A DNA stretch of 64,000 nucleotides from positions 1-64,000 of the forward strand of contig UQBY01000006.1 of the NCBI GenBank assembly GCA_900539375.1. The letters run 5' to 3'. How positions within the stretch are numbered: position 1 is the stretch's first letter; each line of letters starts with the position of its first letter. The notes beneath the pieces are model-generated. The model was not told the origin of the DNA. It was given only the letters and a program-made list of their open reading frames with translations, and made no database searches. Both the position numbers and the translations under genes were made by a program. Origin of the DNA: an uncultured Clostridium sp. GTDB taxonomy: Bacteria > Bacillota > Clostridia > Clostridiales > Clostridiaceae. This document shows positions 1 to 8,075 of this stretch, one piece after another.

Positions 1-58
1 TTAATATATCTGGTTTTGCTAGTATAGCTCTTGCTATAGAAAGTCTTTGTCTCTGGTT
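1..58 (-). pseudogene. ABC transporter ATP-binding protein, broken fragment running off the window
   Basis: The minus strand from about 58 down to 1 reads NQRQRLSIARAILAKPDIL. This is the end of an ABC signature motif followed by the helix leading to Walker B, as in multidrug or lipid-type ABC ATPases. Immediately upstream in the same frame is a TAG stop and then AT-rich non-coding DNA, so the Walker A half and the first part of the signature are missing. The rest lies beyond the left edge. I read it as a 5'-truncated or frameshifted remnant. A sequencing error at the junction cannot be excluded. Confidence 0.55.
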
Positions 59-72
59 CTAATTTTATTAAG

Positions 73-101
73 TTGACTTTATTACTTAGCAAATATATAA
101 T
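73..101 (+). promoter_or_regulatory. sigma-A promoter of the T-box/leuS transcript
   Basis: A -35 box TTGACT (73-78), a 17-base spacer and a -10 box TATAAT (96-101) match the vegetative sigma-A consensus closely. Transcription should start near 108, which leaves a leader of about 280 bases before leuS that holds the T-box. Confidence 0.75.
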
Positions 102-107
102 ATAAAA

Positions 108-358
108 ATAGAAAATTATATATTTTAGCGTTGAAATGGAAGTAGTACCATATATTTATATCTTAAGAGAGTCATTGGTTGGTGTAAAATGATGTTATAG
201 TTATGGGAACTTGTCTAAGGAGCTTTACTTGTTAAAAGCAAGTACGGGAAATACCCGTTATCATAACATAAGTGAGGATATATATTTATCCTAATAAGAG
301 TGGTACCACGGAATTTAACCTTTCGTCTCTTTCCTTTAGAGATGAAAGGTTTTTTTAT
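108..358 (+). promoter_or_regulatory. T-box leader controlling leuS (tRNA-Leu sensing)
   Basis: The leader carries the landmarks of a transcriptional T-box: an AGAGAG box near 167-172, GGTTGGTG at 177-184, a GAAC followed by the candidate specifier CTT (Leu) at 210-212, and the T-box sequence AATAAGAGTGGTACCACGG at 293-311, whose TGGT (301-304) would pair with the tRNA ACCA end. It ends in a terminator hairpin with arms at 317-330 and 338-351 and a T run to 358. In this family, uncharged tRNA stabilises the antiterminator and lets transcription continue into the synthetase gene. The codon assignment is by eye and is less certain than the leader class. Confidence 0.88.
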
Positions 359-385
359 TTCAACAAAACTTTAGGAGGTTTATTA

Positions 386-2833
386 ATGGGAAAATACGGA
401 ACTGCTATTGATAAGAAATGGCAAGAAATATGGGAAAAAAATGAATTGTACAAATTCGATGCAAAAAATTTAGATAAGAAGCTTTATACTTTAGAAATGT
501 TCTCTTATCCATCAGGAGCTCAACTTCATGCTGGTCACTGGTTTAACTATGGTCCAGTTGATTCATGGGCTAGACTTAAAAGAATGCAAGGATATAATGT
601 ATTCCAACCAATGGGATTTGATGCCTTTGGTCTTCCTGCAGAAAATTATGCAATAAAAACTGGAATTCATCCAAAAGATTCTACTTATAAAAATATTAAA
701 ACTATGGAACAACAACTTAAAGCTATGGGAGCTATGTTTAACTGGGAAAATGAAGTTATAACTTGTGATCCTGAATATTATAAATGGACTCAATGGTTAT
801 TTTTACAACTTTATAAACATGGTTTAGCTTACAGAAAAAAAGCTCCTGTAAACTGGTGTCCTTCTTGTAACACTGTTCTTGCAAATGAACAAGTTGTTGA
901 CGGATGCTGTGAAAGATGTGGAACTGAAGTTACTAAAAAAGATTTAACTCAATGGTTCTTAAAAATAACAGATTATGCTGATGAATTACTTGATAAATTA
1001 GATGATTTAGACTGGCCAGAAAAAACAGTTGCTATGCAAAAACACTGGATTGGAAGATCTACTGGTGCTGAAGTAACTTTTAAAGTTAAGGATTCTGATT
1101 TAAAATTTGATGTATTTACAACAAGAGCTGATACTTTAAATGGAGTTACTTATGTTGTTTTAGCTCCTGAAAATAAATTAGTTGATAAATTAACTACTGC
1201 TGAAAATAAAGAAGCTGTTGAAAATTACAAAGAAACTGCTGCTAAACAATCTGAAATAGAAAGACAATCAATTTCAAAAGAAAAGACAGGTGTATTTACT
1301 GGCTCTTATGCAATAAACCCTATAAACGGAAGAGAAGTTCCAATATGGATTTCAGATTATGTATTAGCTACATATGGTACTGGAGCAGTTATGGCAGTTC
1401 CAGCTCACGATGAAAGAGACTTTGCTTTTGCTACAAAGTTTAATTTACCAATAGAAAGAGTTATAACTAATAAAAAAGGTGAAGAAGTAGAACTTCCTTA
1501 TTGTGAATATGGAGTTATAACAAATTCAGGAGAATTTAATGGATTAACTACTGAAGAAGGTAAAATAAAAATAGTTGAAAAATTAGAAAAGCAAGGTTTA
1601 GGACACCAAAAGGTTAACTATAGATTAAGAGACTGGTTAGTTTCTAGACAAAGATATTGGGGAGCTCCAATTCCAATAATTTATTGCGATAAATGTGGAA
1701 CTGTTCCTGTACCAGAGGAAAATCTTCCAGTTGAATTACCTTATGATGTTGAATTTGCACCAGATGGAAAATCACCTCTTGCTAAATGTGAAGACTTTGT
1801 AAATACAACTTGTCCTTGTTGTGGAGGTCCAGCTAAGAGAGAAGCTGATACATTAGATACATTTGTATGTTCTTCTTGGTATTATTTAAGATATCCAGAT
1901 AACAAGAACTCTGAAAAACCATTTGATAGTGAAATAATAAATAAAATGCTTCCAGTAGATAAATATGTTGGTGGTCCTGAACATGCATGTATGCATCTTC
2001 TTTATGCTAGATTTATAACTAAAGCATTAAGAGATATGGGATATTTAAACTTTGATGAACCATTTAAATCATTAACTCACCAAGGACTTATCTTAGGACC
2101 AGATGGTCTTAAAATGAGTAAGTCTAAGGGAAATACAATTTCTCCAGATACTTATATTTCCCAATATGGTGCAGATGTATTTAGAATGTACTTAATGTTT
2201 GGTTTTGCTTATACAGAAGGTGGAGCTTGGAGTGATGATGGAATAAAATCTGTTGCTAGATTTGTAGATAGAATAGAAAGAACTATTGATATAGTTTGTG
2301 AAGATATAAAATCTGGTAAAGGAAAAACTACTTTAGATAGTGCTGAAAAGGAATTAAATTTCTGGAGACATACAGCTATTAAAGGTGTTACTGAAGATGG
2401 AGATAAAATGCAATTTAACACTGCAATAGCAAGAATAATGGAATTTGTAAATGCTTTAACTAAATACTTACAAGAAGATACTAAAAACTTAGAATTCTTA
2501 AAGGAAAACTGTTTAGATTTAATTAGATTACTTGCTCCATTTGCACCTCACTTTTCTGAAGAACAATGGAGTAAATTAGGTATGGAAACTTCAGTATTTA
2601 ATGAAAAATGGCCAGTATTTGACCCTAATGCTTTAGTTAAAGATGAAGTTGAAATAGCTATACAAATTAATGGAAAAATAAAGAGCAGAATAAATGTTGC
2701 TTCTAACCTTGATGAAGAAGGAATAAAGAAAGCTGCTTTAGAAAATGAAACTATAAAAGCTGCAACTGAAGGTAAGAATATAGTTAAGGTTATTGTTATT
2801 AAAGGAAGACTAGTAAACATTGTTGTTAAATAA
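386..2833 (+). CDS. leuS: leucyl-tRNA synthetase
   Basis: Class I aminoacyl-tRNA synthetase that charges tRNA-Leu in the cytoplasm; 815 residues, normal for bacterial LeuRS. The HIGH-type motif is HAGH (48-51) and the second catalytic motif KMSKS is at 576-580. Zinc-ribbon Cys pairs lie near WCPSC and in the CCERC segment, and the inserted CP1 editing domain carries TTRADTLNG and AVPAHDERD. I place the start at the ATG at 386 behind TTAGGAGG. An in-frame GTG at 272 would add 38 residues but lies inside the T-box and translates the terminator hairpin. It is the only gene visible in its transcript and ends at the convergent terminator region before 3043. Confidence 0.98.
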   Translation: MGKYGTAIDKKWQEIWEKNELYKFDAKNLDKKLYTLEMFSYPSGAQLHAGHWFNYGPVDSWARLKRMQGYNVFQPMGFDAFGLPAENYAIKTGIHPKDSTYKNIKTMEQQLKAMGAMFNWENEVITCDPEYYKWTQWLFLQLYKHGLAYRKKAPVNWCPSCNTVLANEQVVDGCCERCGTEVTKKDLTQWFLKITDYADELLDKLDDLDWPEKTVAMQKHWIGRSTGAEVTFKVKDSDLKFDVFTTRADTLNGVTYVVLAPENKLVDKLTTAENKEAVENYKETAAKQSEIERQSISKEKTGVFTGSYAINPINGREVPIWISDYVLATYGTGAVMAVPAHDERDFAFATKFNLPIERVITNKKGEEVELPYCEYGVITNSGEFNGLTTEEGKIKIVEKLEKQGLGHQKVNYRLRDWLVSRQRYWGAPIPIIYCDKCGTVPVPEENLPVELPYDVEFAPDGKSPLAKCEDFVNTTCPCCGGPAKREADTLDTFVCSSWYYLRYPDNKNSEKPFDSEIINKMLPVDKYVGGPEHACMHLLYARFITKALRDMGYLNFDEPFKSLTHQGLILGPDGLKMSKSKGNTISPDTYISQYGADVFRMYLMFGFAYTEGGAWSDDGIKSVARFVDRIERTIDIVCEDIKSGKGKTTLDSAEKELNFWRHTAIKGVTEDGDKMQFNTAIARIMEFVNALTKYLQEDTKNLEFLKENCLDLIRLLAPFAPHFSEEQWSKLGMETSVFNEKWPVFDPNALVKDEVEIAIQINGKIKSRINVASNLDEEGIKKAALENETIKAATEGKNIVKVIVIKGRLVNIVVK

Positions 2834-2864
2834 AAGATTCTTTCTTTATATAATACAAAAATAA

Positions 2865-2952
2865 AAAACTTTTAGGTTCATTATGTTATTCAACTGTTCG
2901 TGCCTTACAGGCTCTAAGTTACTACTTCATAAAATAATGAACTTAAAGTTTT
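2865..2952. repeat. long inverted repeat with inner hairpin downstream of leuS
   Basis: Arms of about 20 bases (2865-2884 and 2934-2952) are complementary with few mismatches. The roughly 49-base centre contains its own small stem (GCCT/AGGC around TAC). There is no long T run after the right arm, so this is not a classic terminator. It could be a small mobile remnant, an mRNA 3'-end stabiliser or part of leuS termination. Confidence 0.5.
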
Positions 2953-2976
2953 AATAAGCTTAATTTAGAAATAGAA

Positions 2977-3036
2977 AAAGAAGTTATTATAGAAAGAAAT
3001 TAATAAAATATTTCTTAATATGATAACTTCTTTTAT
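2977..3036. terminator. bidirectional terminator between leuS and the convergent methyltransferase-like gene
   Basis: Arms AAAGAAGTTATT (from 2977) and GATAACTTCTTT (3022-3033) pair with one G-U, extended by an inner AAGAAAT/ATTTCTT-type stem. A T-rich tract follows on the plus strand and an A-rich tract precedes, so the hairpin can act for both convergent transcripts. Confidence 0.75.
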
Positions 3037-3042
3037 TTTTAA

Positions 3043-3789
3043 TTAAAGTTCTTCGTTAAAAACTTCTTTAAATTGTGCTAAAACAGTACTTACAAGTTTT
3101 TCATCTAATTGCTTATAGCCTTTTATATATCCTGATATAGATAAAGCTGTGGATATTCCTTTTGCCATGTCCATCCATATTTCAGGAATATAAACCCATA
3201 TTATTTCTTCATAGCTACAGCTTAAAAGAAAATGCTCTAGTCCACAAAAAACATAATCTTCTATATTGTGAAGTTTCATAAAAAACTTATAATCATCCAC
3301 AACTTTTGGTGAAAGAACATAATTATATATATCTACATAAAAATAATCAAAGCTTTCACTTTTTCCTTTAAAAGCATCTCCTTCAATAATTTTTATTTTT
3401 TTATTTTCTTCAAAGTTACTTTTATAAAGCTTTATAATATCACTACTTATTTCATATACAATAACCTCTGTTACATCCTGTTTTTTAGCTATTTCTTCAG
3501 CTACATAACCAAGCCCAAGACCTACAATTCCAACTTTTCCTTTTGCAAATTTTATTATTTCAAAAGTACTTTCAATTTCTTTATGGCTTAACTTCATTAC
3601 AAGATTATCTCCATTTAAAAGTTCTATAACAGATTCTTTGTTACCTTTTCTTTTATATAAATAACCATCTATGATATTATCATTACACTCTTTTTTTACT
3701 ATTTTATAGTTGCCAAAACTACCTTGAGAAATTTTTTTATTATATTCTTTCATTTTACCTATAATAAAATCTTCAACATATGGTTTCAT
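3043..3789 (-). CDS. SAM-dependent methyltransferase-like (spermidine-synthase fold) protein, function unknown
   Basis: 248 residues. The centre has a Rossmann-type core: GKVGIVGLGLGYVAEEIA resembles the glycine-rich SAM-binding loop, followed by an acidic strand end (VIVYEIS) and GDAF then FDYFYVDIYNY, as in spermidine-synthase-like methyltransferases. No polyamine-specific motif can be recognised, so the substrate is unknown. The start is ATG behind AGGGAG. It stands alone between the leuS terminator and trxA, about 100 bases from trxA. The fold-level call is reasonable; the reaction is not assigned. Confidence 0.6.
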   Translation of the reverse strand: MKPYVEDFIIGKMKEYNKKISQGSFGNYKIVKKECNDNIIDGYLYKRKGNKESVIELLNGDNLVMKLSHKEIESTFEIIKFAKGKVGIVGLGLGYVAEEIAKKQDVTEVIVYEISSDIIKLYKSNFEENKKIKIIEGDAFKGKSESFDYFYVDIYNYVLSPKVVDDYKFFMKLHNIEDYVFCGLEHFLLSCSYEEIIWVYIPEIWMDMAKGISTALSISGYIKGYKQLDEKLVSTVLAQFKEVFNEEL

Positions 3790-3889
3790 AAATTTCTCCC
3801 TTTATCAATTTTTTAAATACATCTTTTAGTATATTACAATTGATAATTAGAGTAAAGGTTATTATTAACCTTTTTTAGGAAAATTTCTT

Positions 3890-4204
3890 TTAAATTAATT
3901 CCTCAATTGCTTCTTGTAGAAATTCTTTAGGTTGGAATCCTACTTTACTATCTTTAAGTTCTCCATCTTTAAATATTTTTATTGTTGGAATACTTGAAAC
4001 ATGATATAAATTTGCTGCTAATGGATTTTCATCAACATCAATCTTTACTATTTTAGCTTCCTTTACTTCTTCAGATATTTCTTCTAATATAGGAGCTAGC
4101 ATTTTACATGGAGCACACCAAGTTGCAAAAAAGTCTACAACAACTACTCCCTTTGCCTTTAAAACTTCTTCTTCAAAATTACCATCATTTATATGATCTA
4201 CCAT
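3890..4204 (-). CDS. trxA: thioredoxin
   Basis: 104 residues, the standard length of a single-domain cytoplasmic thioredoxin. The active site WCAPC sits about 30 residues from the N-terminus in VDFFATWCAPCKML. The cis-proline loop SSIPTIKIFKDG and the C-terminal helix are present. It reduces protein disulfides using electrons from thioredoxin reductase, which is not in this window. The start ATG has an ideal AAGGAGG. It is divergent from the HesB-like gene across about 170 bases. Confidence 0.96.
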   Translation of the reverse strand: MVDHINDGNFEEEVLKAKGVVVVDFFATWCAPCKMLAPILEEISEEVKEAKIVKIDVDENPLAANLYHVSSIPTIKIFKDGELKDSKVGFQPKEFLQEAIEELI

Positions 4205-4291
4205 AATTTAACCCTCCTTAAATTTTTCTTTTTCTATACTTTATATCAAATTTTCTCCCTTGTCTAGGGTGAATTTTTATTTTTATCCCCC

Positions 4292-4319
4292 TTGAAATGA
4301 AAAGAATATATGATATACT
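4292..4319 (+). promoter_or_regulatory. candidate sigma-A promoter of the HesB-like gene
   Basis: TTGAAA (4292-4297), a 16-base spacer and TATACT (4314-4319). A start near 4326 would give a leader of about 45 bases before the ribosome binding site at 4359. Confidence 0.55.
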
Positions 4320-4371
4320 AAACATATGATAAAAATTATCAAGTAGTAATTAATACAAAGAGGTGACTATT

Positions 4372-4704
4372 TTGAAATACATAAATATAAGTGATGAAGC
4401 ATGTAAGGAATTTAAAGATTTCTTAGCTGAAAATAATGTTGATAATTACAACATAAGAATTAACTTAGCTGGATATGGATGCAGTGGTCCTGTTTTTAAC
4501 ATTTCAGTAAGTGAAGTAAGAGATGAAGATATATCTGAAGTTGTTAATGATATAACTTTCATAGCTGAAAAAACATTAATTGAAGAATTTGAAGGATTTA
4601 TAATTCTTTCATCTGAAGAAAATGAAGGAAGAGGTCTTTCTTTAAAACCAGTTAAAGCACCAGAAGGTGGCGGATGTGCTAGCTGTGGCGGTGGATGTCA
4701 CTAA
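4372..4704 (+). CDS. HesB/IscA-like iron-sulfur-type protein
   Basis: 110 residues. The body (ISDEACKEFKDFLAE, then INLAGYGCSGPVFNI) resembles the HesB/IscA-like group common in clostridia. The C-terminus is unusual: a Gly/Cys-rich tail ending CASCGGGCH that could bind metal. A role in Fe-S or metal handling is inferred from family resemblance. I start it at the TTG at 4372, because AAAGAGGTG sits 7-8 bases upstream. The in-frame GTG at 4363 overlaps that ribosome binding site. It appears monocistronic, with its own promoter and a strong hairpin after it. Confidence 0.75.
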   Translation: MKYINISDEACKEFKDFLAENNVDNYNIRINLAGYGCSGPVFNISVSEVRDEDISEVVNDITFIAEKTLIEEFEGFIILSSEENEGRGLSLKPVKAPEGGGCASCGGGCH

Positions 4705-4710
4705 TATATT

Positions 4711-4814
4711 AAAGGGACTGTTGCATTAAGATTAATACAATATATAGTACTTTGCTAAGTGCATATTACAATGTATATTGTTATAAAAATTCTTTTTGCA
4801 ACAGTCCCTTTTTT
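4711..4814. terminator. long-arm inverted repeat acting as terminator for the HesB-like gene
   Basis: Perfect 15-base arms AAAGGGACTGTTGCA (4711-4725) and TGCAACAGTCCCTTT (4797-4811) are followed on the plus strand by TTT and an AT-rich tail. The roughly 70-base interior has a further partial stem (ACAATATA against TATATTGT). On the minus strand it starts right after the VWA gene stop codon but has a weak T run. The GGGACTGTTGCA ends resemble terminal repeats of IS6-family elements, but no transposase or target duplication is present. Confidence 0.7.
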
Positions 4815-6156
4815 AAAATTCTCTTGCTAAGTTGCTTACAACTTCTCTTATCATGTCTAATGCTGCACTTTTTCCTTCTCCAACAACTTTGTTTTGGTTT
4901 ATCCTTTTTATAATTCCAAAAGGTTTTTCTAATGAAAGTTCTTCCTTTCCAGATAGTACCCATATAGTATTGCTATTTACTGGTTTTACAGTTAGTTCTT
5001 TTTCTCCTACCCCATCTGTAAAATATATAAGAATATTATTTCTTAAATTTTTTTCCTTCATATATTCAAAAACTGGTGAGAATGCTGTTGAACCTGTATT
5101 AGATTTTCTTTTTCTTATATCCTTTGGTGACCTTAATTTATATATTCTTCTTATTTCATTATCACATTCTATAACAGTTATATTTCCTCTCCTACTTTGA
5201 GTAAGGGCAAGTATTTCTATCATTATCTTTTTTATATCTTCATCACTCATACTAGCACTAATGTCTATAGCTACTGTTATTTCAGGAATCATATTAGGCA
5301 ACTTTCCTCTAAGTTCTACCCTTTCTGGTTGTCTTCTATCTCTTCTCATTATTGTTTTTTTATAACCAGACCTTATAGATGGTAGAAGTCTTTTTATTAT
5401 TTCTTCCCAAGATAACTCCCCTTTTTTATCATATCCTGCTATAAGTTTATGTATATTTTCTGGTGCTTTATCTTCTATAATACTTACTGCAATCTTTTTT
5501 ACATTGTTATCTATAATTTCTTCACTTACATCTATACCTTCCCATAATTCATGAGCCCTTGATATATCTAATTTTCTTACTATTTTATCACTATCTTTTA
5601 CCTTATCTGAAGGCTTAGCCTTCTTTTCTAACTCTTTTTGAAGGATGTTTGCATATTCTTCTACACTTCTATTACTCTTAAGATTAATATTAAATTCCTT
5701 ATTTACATAATCCAATCTTTTAGAATCTGCTGGTAAATTTTTAATAAACTGATTTATAGATATGTCTAATGCAATTTGTACTACATAATTGCTATATTTA
5801 TCTTTTAATGCCTTTTCTCTACTATAATGTGAATACATCATATGATATATTTCATGTTTAAAAAGTGCTGCCATTTCTGACTTTTCATATTGCAAAAATA
5901 ATATTGGATTAAAATACATTATAAATCCATTAAGTTTTGGCACAGTTGCAATAGGCCAAGTAATATCAAATCGAATATCTTTTTCTATCTTTAGCATAAA
6001 TGCTCCAAAGAAATTATCCTCTCCTTGAAGCATATCAATAACTATGTTAGATAAGAAATCAAAAAATTCTCTTTTATAATCACTACCTATTTCACTTACA
6101 CTATTTATATTAGCTACTTTCTCTAAAAGACTTTTTTTCTTATCTAAAAAATTCAT
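4813..6156 (-). CDS. HExxH metallopeptidase-like plus VWA domain protein (DUF2201-like)
   Basis: 447 residues. The N-terminal part has a zinc-protease-like helix HEIYHMMYSH (101-110), giving HExxH plus a further His. The C-terminal third is a von Willebrand A fold with a complete MIDAS: DISAS at 298-302, the Thr in GSTAF near 357, and FTDG with Asp 381. The layout matches putative metallopeptidase/VWA-like (DUF2201) proteins that are partnered with MoxR ATPases. It is the last gene of a tight three-gene unit, 10 bases after the MoxR gene. No signal peptide is seen, so it is probably cytoplasmic. The substrate is unknown and protease activity is unproven. Confidence 0.82.
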   Translation of the reverse strand: MNFLDKKKSLLEKVANINSVSEIGSDYKREFFDFLSNIVIDMLQGEDNFFGAFMLKIEKDIRFDITWPIATVPKLNGFIMYFNPILFLQYEKSEMAALFKHEIYHMMYSHYSREKALKDKYSNYVVQIALDISINQFIKNLPADSKRLDYVNKEFNINLKSNRSVEEYANILQKELEKKAKPSDKVKDSDKIVRKLDISRAHELWEGIDVSEEIIDNNVKKIAVSIIEDKAPENIHKLIAGYDKKGELSWEEIIKRLLPSIRSGYKKTIMRRDRRQPERVELRGKLPNMIPEITVAIDISASMSDEDIKKIMIEILALTQSRRGNITVIECDNEIRRIYKLRSPKDIRKRKSNTGSTAFSPVFEYMKEKNLRNNILIYFTDGVGEKELTVKPVNSNTIWVLSGKEELSLEKPFGIIKRINQNKVVGEGKSAALDMIREVVSNLAREF

Positions 6157-6166
6157 TTTTTTCTCC

Positions 6167-7249
6167 TTAAATACTTACATATATTTCAAAGAAAGCCTCC
6201 ATAAATTCATCTGAATCTAATAAAGCTTCATATAAACTCTTTGAATAATCCTTTCTAATTTCTTTCATAATTCCAAGTCTTAAATCTCTTGGATAGCATT
6301 TTAGGATTTCTGAAAATAATGCTATATTACTAATTTTATTATTATCCTCTAAATAATTTAATGCACTCTTTGCTAAAATATATAATCTTGATTGTGATTC
6401 ATTATATAATTCATCTTTTATTTCCTCTGGAAGAACTTCATAGCTAAATAACTCTTTTGCATTCATTAAAGGCTTCTTCTTATTTGCTATAAAATTGGCA
6501 AAATCTGTTGCTATACTTACTCCTACATTTCCTTTTACAACATTAAGAAGTATATTTAAAGGATATTTTTCTTTAGATTTATACAATGTATACGCCTTAG
6601 AAATTCTTTCCCAACTTCTTGGAGTTGCCTTTAAATTTTCTTTTGAATCTGGAGTATGAAGATATCCTGGAAAAGCTGATAAAAATTCTATAATATCTGG
6701 ATGAATATTTCCTTTACCCATTCCCCATCTAATCCATTCTTTTATATCGGATTCCATATTAAGCCATACAAATCTATCTTCTTGAGCTGGGTCCATATCA
6801 ACTACTTGATACTCACTATTTTCAAAATTATCATATTTATTAGATGGATTCATAGCTGCCACTACTTTTACTCCATGTGGAAGTACATAGCCATTAATTT
6901 CTCTATTTAAAATAAGATTCATTAACTCTTGTTGAACTGCATGCTCACATCTATTAAGTTCATCTATAAAAAGAAGGGCTTCACCATTATTTTTTGAAGC
7001 TTTTCTATTTAAATCTATAAGCTTATAATGGGTAGCATATATTGTTTTTCCATCTCTAACTATAGGAAGTCCTCCTATTTCTCCTTCTTTTAATAAATTA
7101 GCATCTATTGTTACAGTTTCATATCCATTTATTCTTGCTAAATCTTTTACTAAAGCAGTTTTTCCTATACCACTTTCTCCAATAATAAGAGGAACATCGC
7201 CAACTTCAATTATTAAATTTACTGTATTTAAAATTTCTGAATACTTCAT
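6167..7249 (-). CDS. MoxR-family AAA+ ATPase
   Basis: 360 residues. Walker A is GESGIGKT (24-31), Walker B LLFIDE (92-97), sensor 1 is in AAMNPSNKYD, and an arginine-finger-like EDRF follows. This order and the short C-terminal lid fit MoxR ATPases, which as hexamers remodel or load metal into partner proteins that usually carry VWA domains. The partner here is clearly the next gene, the metallopeptidase/VWA protein. The start ATG follows a GGGGG-type ribosome binding site 10 bases after the upstream repeat gene, so the three are probably co-transcribed. Confidence 0.88.
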   Translation of the reverse strand: MKYSEILNTVNLIIEVGDVPLIIGESGIGKTALVKDLARINGYETVTIDANLLKEGEIGGLPIVRDGKTIYATHYKLIDLNRKASKNNGEALLFIDELNRCEHAVQQELMNLILNREINGYVLPHGVKVVAAMNPSNKYDNFENSEYQVVDMDPAQEDRFVWLNMESDIKEWIRWGMGKGNIHPDIIEFLSAFPGYLHTPDSKENLKATPRSWERISKAYTLYKSKEKYPLNILLNVVKGNVGVSIATDFANFIANKKKPLMNAKELFSYEVLPEEIKDELYNESQSRLYILAKSALNYLEDNNKISNIALFSEILKCYPRDLRLGIMKEIRKDYSKSLYEALLDSDEFMEAFFEIYVSI

Positions 7250-7259
7250 AATTTACCCC

Positions 7260-8045
7260 CTATTTTGAAAGCATATAATCCACTAATATTTTTTTAGCTC
7301 TTTTGTTTCCACATTCCCATATAAACTTTATTTTATCCATTTCTAAAACTTCAAGATTTAAAAAGTCTTTTATATATTCTTCTGTAAAATCATCATCATC
7401 TAACTTTTTAATTAATACCTTTACTACTGTTTCTGGCTCTATTGAACCACATAAATACTTAACAACTTTTATATTATCTGCTATAAATATTTCAAGGTCA
7501 TCTAAATCATAATTTGAAATAAAATTAATAGATTCTTCATTACTTTTTATTGCTAGTCTTTTTATTTCTAAAATTGGGTCATCTATAAATTTAATAGCTC
7601 CCCAATATTTTTTAATAGCCTCTATTTGAACTTCCCTTGAAGGATTTTTTATGTATTTTATAGCATCATAATCATTTTTTACTGCTATAAGACATAATTT
7701 TTCACTAGGACTTTGTATGTATTGAATTGCCCATCCTTTACTTTTTACAGCCTCTTCTTTAACTCTATCTGATGGATTTTTAATAAGTCTTAATGAATTC
7801 CAAAGTATTTTTACTGCTAAAACTTGCAAATCTTCCTCAACATAATCTATATACTCTATTGATAAGGGATTGCTTTTTATTGCTTCCTTTTTTATTTCAT
7901 AACTAGGATTTTTTACAAATCTTACTACAATTCCATTTCTTCTTACTGCTGTTTTTATTAATTCTTCACTTGGATTTTCTATTTCTTTAAGCAGCATTGG
8001 ATTTTCTCGCACTTGTTTTAATAAAGCTTCATTTTCCATTTTCAT
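7260..8045 (-). CDS. helical-repeat protein (DUF4116-like repeats), first gene of the MoxR/VWA unit
   Basis: 261 residues made largely of about seven to eight degenerate repeats of about 23 residues with the pattern NPS.E.K..AIK....AI.YI, for example NPSDRVKEEAVKSKGWAIQYI and NPSREVQIEAIKKYWGAIKFI. This resembles DUF4116-type helical repeats. Such repeats form superhelical protein-binding surfaces, so a substrate adaptor for the MoxR/VWA pair is a natural guess. It has no signal peptide or membrane segment. It is spaced 10 bases from the ATPase gene. Confidence 0.65.
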   Translation of the reverse strand: MKMENEALLKQVRENPMLLKEIENPSEELIKTAVRRNGIVVRFVKNPSYEIKKEAIKSNPLSIEYIDYVEEDLQVLAVKILWNSLRLIKNPSDRVKEEAVKSKGWAIQYIQSPSEKLCLIAVKNDYDAIKYIKNPSREVQIEAIKKYWGAIKFIDDPILEIKRLAIKSNEESINFISNYDLDDLEIFIADNIKVVKYLCGSIEPETVVKVLIKKLDDDDFTEEYIKDFLNLEVLEMDKIKFIWECGNKRAKKILVDYMLSK

Positions 8046-8075
8046 GCCCCCTCAACTATTAATTACTTTACATAT

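Noticed and set aside
272..385. In-frame N-terminal extension of leuS from GTG at 272
   Set aside because: It lies inside the T-box and translates the terminator stem. The ATG at 386 has a strong ribosome binding site and gives the normal N-terminus.
3855..3880. Hairpin AAAGGTT/AACCTTT as terminator of trxA
   Set aside because: It is short and on the minus strand lacks a T run. The T run lies on the plus strand, where no gene needs it.
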